Part shown: in pieces, positions 60,775 to 64,000 of the stretch
Layout: the number at the start of each line of letters is the position of its first letter
Position numbering within the stretch: the first letter of the stretch is position 1
Source: Arthrobacter crystallopoietes
GTDB lineage: Bacteria; Actinomycetota; Actinomycetes; Actinomycetales; Micrococcaceae
Assembly (NCBI RefSeq): GCF_017603825.1
Contig: NZ_CP072014.1
Location: forward strand, 124,001 to 188,000
Reading direction: 5' to 3'
DNA length: 64,000 nucleotides
Translations under genes and position numbers: made by a program
Notes under the pieces: model-generated
Told to the model about the DNA's origin: nothing
Database searches by the model: none
What the model saw: the letters and a program-made list of their open reading frames with translations, nothing else

Positions 60775-61242
60775 CTACTCCACCACAAAAAGATGCAGGC
60801 GGACGGCTTCCGGATGACGCTCCCCCGTGCCGATGATGATCTTGGATCCAAGCCACGCCCATTGTTCCCCGGCCGAGCTCAGCTGCGGGCTGCAGCGGAA
60901 ATAGATCCGCTCCGGCGGCACCGACTCGCCCCGGACCAGCGCGGCAATATCTTCGGCCGAGCCCGAGCGCAAGCCGAAGTTCGAGACATAGATGCGGTCG
61001 CCGTCGTCGGTCTCGATGGCGTACTGCGCTTGCAGCTCGGTGAGCGTCTCGGACCTAAGGACCTGGAAGTCCGCGCCGGCCGGAAGCACCTTGCCGTTCA
61101 GCGCCGGGCCCTGCACAGTGCCGCCGATGATGGGAATGATCCGCCGGTGCCCCTCCGCAGTTTCGCCGACCTCGATCGGTTGGCCGACGGCGACGTCGAT
61201 AGTGGCAAGGAAGGTCAGGCCAGGGTTCTGGGGAGTGGTCAT
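60775..61242 (-). CDS. DUF3237 domain protein
   Basis: The 155-residue protein has LTFLATIDVAVGQPIEVGET, HRRIIPIIGGTVQGPALNGK and ADFQVLRSETLTELQAQYAI, the typical DUF3237 beta-barrel. The function is unknown. The gene is 64 bases behind the hydrolase start, reading the same way, with a separate promoter likely upstream near 61250-61300, where the RNA promoter also lies. Confidence 0.88.
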   Translation of the reverse strand: MTTPQNPGLTFLATIDVAVGQPIEVGETAEGHRRIIPIIGGTVQGPALNGKVLPAGADFQVLRSETLTELQAQYAIETDDGDRIYVSNFGLRSGSAEDIAALVRGESVPPERIYFRCSPQLSSAGEQWAWLGSKIIIGTGERHPEAVRLHLFVVE

Positions 61243-61322
61243 GGAAGAGACGATACCAAGGCCGCAAAGAGATACTCAGCCAACGCACAGGTTACTCACG
61301 GTCAATGAACAACTTGGGCCCT

Positions 61323-61328
61323 TAGTGT
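61323..61328 (+). promoter_or_regulatory. Putative -10 box of C-loop RNA copy 3
   Basis: TAGTGT precedes the first hairpin, as in copy 2. Confidence 0.4.
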
Positions 61329-61418
61329 GAAAGCACCTCATAAAGGTGCGAGTGATGCGGCGTCGGCCGGTCGGAGTTTTCCCCCAACCTCCAGACCGGC
61401 CGGCGCCTTTCTCTTTCC
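61329..61418 (+). ncRNA. C-loop small RNA element, copy 3
   Basis: The first hairpin GCACCT-CATAA-AGGTGC (61333-61349) and GAGTGA are as in copies 1 and 2. The main stem GGCGTCGGCCGGTC/GACCGGCCGGCGCC (61359-61372 and 61394-61407) has 14 pairs with one G-U. The loop is GAGTTTTCCCCCAACCTCC and the tail TTTCTCTTTCCCC fits a terminator. It lies between a divergent and a convergent minus-strand gene. Confidence 0.82.
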
Positions 61419-61479
61419 CCCTGCAGCGGCGACGCCTCAACAAGGTGAGGCGACGCCGTCATTGTTGGCAGCCGGGGGC

Positions 61480-61854
61480 TCAGGCCTCCTTCGCGTACTC
61501 GGCCGCGCTCAGGAATTCGTAGCCGACGAACGGCTCGTTGCCCTCAACCCAGGCATCGTGGCCCGGAGGTATGGCATAGGAGTCACCGGCCTTCACCGTG
61601 GCACGAGTTCCATCGCTCAGCTCAACAGTCAGCGACCCGCCGGTACACAAGCCCACGTGGCTGACCTGGCAGGAATCGGTTTTCACCACGGGTTTGATGC
61701 ACTCGGACCAGCGCCATCCCGATTCGAACCGGAACCTCGCCATGGTGTAGTCACTGACCGTGACCACGTCGACCTGTGTCTTATCGGGACGGCGTTTCTC
61801 ATCCGGATCGTCAAAGGACCGTGAGGCAAGTTGGGATACAACATTGGTAGCCAT
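61480..61854 (-). CDS. Cupin domain protein
   Basis: The 124-residue single-domain cupin has CQVSHVGLCTGGSLTVELSD and GDSYAIPPGHDAWVEGNEPF, with only part of the metal-binding His set. GCAGGAG is close to the ATG at 61854. The function is unknown; its opposite 5' neighbour is an aldo-keto reductase gene. Confidence 0.85.
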   Translation of the reverse strand: MATNVVSQLASRSFDDPDEKRRPDKTQVDVVTVSDYTMARFRFESGWRWSECIKPVVKTDSCQVSHVGLCTGGSLTVELSDGTRATVKAGDSYAIPPGHDAWVEGNEPFVGYEFLSAAEYAKEA

Positions 61855-62043
61855 TTTCTGCTCCTGCGGAATAGGCGAGCCGTAGACGTTCCCTCCGGGC
61901 AACCCGGCTCAAGCCACTCCGGAAGCGGTCTGCCCCTTACGCCACTGATGGATGTCTCGGCGAAAGGGGATCTTGGCACAAATTTGCACCTCCCACCTTC
62001 CTCCGATCGGCTCAGCTTGTCGAGAGCCCGCGCATCCCACCAT

Positions 62044-62997
62044 TTATGGAAGTGCGCGTCCCCGGGCAGCCACCCACAGGGAATACCACTCGTCCCGCGT
62101 CATGGCTGCAGCGACCGGTTCGGCTTGAGCGCAGGCCCTGATCCGCTTCGGGTTGCTGGTACCGACCACCGGTCTGATGCGGGCAGGATGCCGCATCAGC
62201 CAGCCCAGCACCACGGCCTCGGGTGAACAGTCCTTGTCCTCCGCGAGTTCGGTGACCAAGGCTGCGGTTGCCGCGTCCGGGCCGGTTTCCGCCGTCCCGG
62301 CCGCCCCGCTGTAGCGGCCTTGCGCCAGCGCGCCCCAGGCTTGCAGTTCCACGTCGTTCGCTTGGCAATACTCAAGGGTGCCGTGCGGGAATCCGATCTC
62401 GGTGGCTTCGGAGTGATTGACAAGTACGCCGGACTCGAGCCACCCGCTGCGGTGAAGGCTCATCTCCAACTGGTTGGCCGCAAGTGGGTGCGGCAGGGCC
62501 GACTGGAGCCAGCGCATCTGGCCTGCGGACATATTGGAAACGCCCAACCGCAGCACCTTGCCATCGTCCTTGAGCTGCTGGAAGGCGGAGGCGATTTCCT
62601 CCGGATGCGCGAGCGGGTCAGGACGATGGATCAGCAGTACATCGATCCGGTCCGTGCCCAGCCGCTCCAGGCTCTCCTCCACCCGGGCGATGACCGTTTC
62701 CCGGGAGGAGTCATACTGCCCGATGCGGCCGGTGGCCGGGAGTCGTATACCGCATTTGGTCTGCAGTTGGATCCCCTCGCGCAGCTCCGGTCTGTCGGTG
62801 AGGACACGGCCGAAGGCTTCTTCAGCCTTGCCATGGGCGTAGATGTCGGCATGGTCAAAGACCGTGATGCCAGCTTCCAATGCCGCATCAACGGCCGTGT
62901 TGGCCGCCGCTATATCGCCGGCTTCCAACGGTCCGGAACCCCAGCCGCCGCCCAAACCCATGCAGCCGAAAATCAGGCGGGAACCGGCGTCGTTCAT
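62044..62997 (-). CDS. Aldo-keto reductase, YdhF type
   Basis: The 317-residue enzyme has Asp48 and Tyr53 in FDHADIYAHG, Lys81 in LQTKCGI and His in VLLIHRPDPL. The start LIFGCMGLGGGWGSG and GTSNPKRIRACAQAE near the end match the E. coli YdhF oxidoreductase group. GAGGGAAGG stands before the ATG at 62997. The natural substrate is unknown. Confidence 0.92.
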   Translation of the reverse strand: MNDAGSRLIFGCMGLGGGWGSGPLEAGDIAAANTAVDAALEAGITVFDHADIYAHGKAEEAFGRVLTDRPELREGIQLQTKCGIRLPATGRIGQYDSSRETVIARVEESLERLGTDRIDVLLIHRPDPLAHPEEIASAFQQLKDDGKVLRLGVSNMSAGQMRWLQSALPHPLAANQLEMSLHRSGWLESGVLVNHSEATEIGFPHGTLEYCQANDVELQAWGALAQGRYSGAAGTAETGPDAATAALVTELAEDKDCSPEAVVLGWLMRHPARIRPVVGTSNPKRIRACAQAEPVAAAMTRDEWYSLWVAARGRALP

Positions 62998-63152
62998 TGG
63001 AATTCCTTCCCTCGGCGAGGCAATACGGCGTGCGACGGCGGGCTGCCGCGACACTCCTGTGCCGGAACGCCCCTAGCGGGGTGTGCGGTAAACCGGCAAT
63101 AGTAGAAGCGGGAGCGCTGCTGCGAAGTCTTCCACGAACAGAGGAGCGAACG

Positions 63153-63380
63153 ATGGAAATTGCCAAAGACGACGCCGGCGATATGGTTATCGGCGATGTG
63201 AGCAGACTCGGCGGCCGGGCGCTGACTGTCGGGATCACCGGCATCTCCGGCGACGAAGTGCTGAGCATCGGCTGGGTTGAGACCGGTGACAGTCTCAAGC
63301 TCAATCTGGAAGACGCTGTCACCCTACGCGATGAGATCGACCGGATCATCAAGGACCGGCACACCGGCGAAGAGATCTAG
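63153..63380 (+). CDS. Small hypothetical protein, 75 aa
   Basis: The protein has a beta-rich N-terminus (DMVIGDVSRLGGRALTVGIT) and a C-terminal helix (LEDAVTLRDEIDRIIKDRH). GAGGAG lies before the ATG. No family is known. The stop overlaps that of the opposite gene by 4 bases. Confidence 0.7.
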   Translation: MEIAKDDAGDMVIGDVSRLGGRALTVGITGISGDEVLSIGWVETGDSLKLNLEDAVTLRDEIDRIIKDRHTGEEI

Positions 63381-63607
63381 CCCTGGACTGCGGGCGGCGC
63401 CACGATCACCCTGTGCTGCCCTTCACACAGGTAGACGCCCAGAGTCCCCTCGGGGACCGGGCCTTCCGCCGGCCACTGGCTCTCGTCGAGCCCGCGCAGT
63501 TCCGCGCCGCAGAAAGGACAGCTCCGCGGCCCGTTCTCTGAAACACTTTCCCGCTGTTCGTCTGCCACAGTCACGTCCCTCCGAGTGCCGCCGAACCGTT
63601 TCTTCAA
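63377..63607 (-). CDS. Small Cys-containing hypothetical protein, 76 aa
   Basis: The protein has a CPFCGAEL knuckle at about residues 30-37 and a third Cys in GVYLCEGQHRVIV, so a zinc site may be present. The C-terminal YLCEGQHRV strand looks conserved in kind. The function is unknown. Confidence 0.65.
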   Translation of the reverse strand: MKKRFGGTRRDVTVADEQRESVSENGPRSCPFCGAELRGLDESQWPAEGPVPEGTLGVYLCEGQHRVIVAPPAVQG

Positions 63608-63655
63608 CCTACGTCGTTTTCCCTCCCAGCGGAACCTCTCGCACCGGCCCTGAGC

Positions 63656-63970
63656 TCAGACCTGTGTTTCGGGAAGGCGGACGGTGATGTCCTCCGAAAC
63701 ATGCAGCTGGCAGGAAAGCCGGCTGTTGGCGCAGCGCTCGGAGGCGGTGCAGTCCAGCATCTCGTCCTCCACGTCGCTGACGGCGGGCAGCCCTTCCGCA
63801 GCCTCTGTTTCGACGTAGACATGGCAGGTGGCGCACATGGCGTTGCCGCCGCATTCGGCGACGATGCCCGGCACTCCGTGGGAAACCGCGGTGCGCATCA
63901 CGCTGGTGCCCGGCTCCGCATCCAGTACTGTCTCCAGTCCATCGGGCAAAATGTAGGTAATCTTCGGCAC
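63656..63970 (-). CDS. [2Fe-2S] ferredoxin, adrenodoxin/putidaredoxin type
   Basis: The 104-residue ferredoxin has cluster ligands Cys40, Cys46, Cys49 and Cys87 (AECGGNAMCATCHVYV and RLSCQLHV). The ending SEDITVRLPETQV fits the type that serves P450 or oxygenase systems. Its partner may lie beyond the window at the right, since the gene is transcribed from there. Confidence 0.93.
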   Translation of the reverse strand: MPKITYILPDGLETVLDAEPGTSVMRTAVSHGVPGIVAECGGNAMCATCHVYVETEAAEGLPAVSDVEDEMLDCTASERCANSRLSCQLHVSEDITVRLPETQV

Positions 63971-64000
63971 GGTGTCGCTCCTTGTCCTAGGTTTTCAGGC

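Noticed and set aside
1-64000. CRISPR array, insertion sequence, prophage or defence island
   Set aside because: No regularly spaced direct repeats, transposase or integrase motifs, phage structural genes or known defence proteins were found. The HNH nuclease at 14693 is a secreted type, not a restriction enzyme.
1-64000. Recurrent ACGACGGCGG words between and within genes
   Set aside because: They occur in coding and non-coding parts alike and are explained by the GC-rich composition and common Asp/Gly codons, apart from the palindrome at 59154.

Overview
The window looks like a chromosomal segment of a high-GC Actinobacterium, most likely an Arthrobacter-type member of the Micrococcaceae. 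The grounds are GC-rich codon use, GTG/TTG starts, the family make-up (SCO4226-like DUF4242 protein, AMIN-like secreted protein, excalibur-HNH nuclease, MHS symporter, tripartite tricarboxylate transporter) and a SAM-IV type riboswitch. I see no rRNA, tRNA, insertion sequence, prophage or CRISPR array. Gene calls rest on reading protein motifs by eye; no database search was run.

Layout. 1-633 holds no gene I can recognise. 634-9.5 kb is mixed housekeeping: a pair of small multidrug (Gdx-like) exporters, flavin reductase, YihY membrane protein, SDR, AlaA-type aminotransferase, CorA, VOC and DUF1801 proteins and two related small proteins. 9.6-12.2 kb is a decaying locus: an intact MHS symporter beside a broken M20 amidohydrolase and a divergent, broken Lrp/AsnC regulator. 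12.2-17.6 kb has nitronate monooxygenase, a thioredoxin-reductase-like flavoprotein, acylphosphatase, a secreted HNH nuclease, a lipid kinase and a TetR regulator. 18.2-24.4 kb is a tripartite tricarboxylate transporter (TctCBA plus a universal stress protein) divergent from a CitA/CitB-type two-component system. 24.4-44.1 kb carries a penicillin-binding protein, an N5-(carboxyethyl)ornithine-synthase-like enzyme, an amino-acid ABC transporter, a BenE transporter, prephenate dehydratase, an ATP-dependent DNA ligase, an aldo-keto reductase and a SAM-riboswitch-controlled flavin reductase.

44.2-59.1 kb reads as one sugar-acid catabolic island. A LysR regulator is divergent from 5-dehydro-4-deoxyglucarate dehydratase, glucarate dehydratase and a 2-hydroxyacid dehydrogenase. 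An Opp/Dpp-type ABC transporter plus a TauE-like permease runs convergently. It is divergent from a second hydroxyacid dehydrogenase with a universal stress protein, and an IclR regulator and a semialdehyde dehydrogenase follow. The two divergent promoters of the island (45.11-45.18 kb and 55.19-55.26 kb) share the same LysR-type operator, the same 16-bp gap and the same 15-bp -35 block, so they probably form one regulon. 59.2-64 kb returns to mixed genes and ends with a [2Fe-2S] ferredoxin.

The most unusual content is RNA. Three stand-alone intergenic elements (37.34, 38.20 and 61.33 kb, all + strand) share a short 5' hairpin, a GAGTGA linker and a GC-rich terminator-like hairpin whose loop carries CCCCCAACCTCC, which includes an anti-Shine-Dalgarno CCTCC. 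A fourth element at 17.66 kb has two hairpins, each with CCCCCAAC in its loop, like actinobacterial 6C RNA, behind a promoter whose -35 box lies inside a TetR-type operator.
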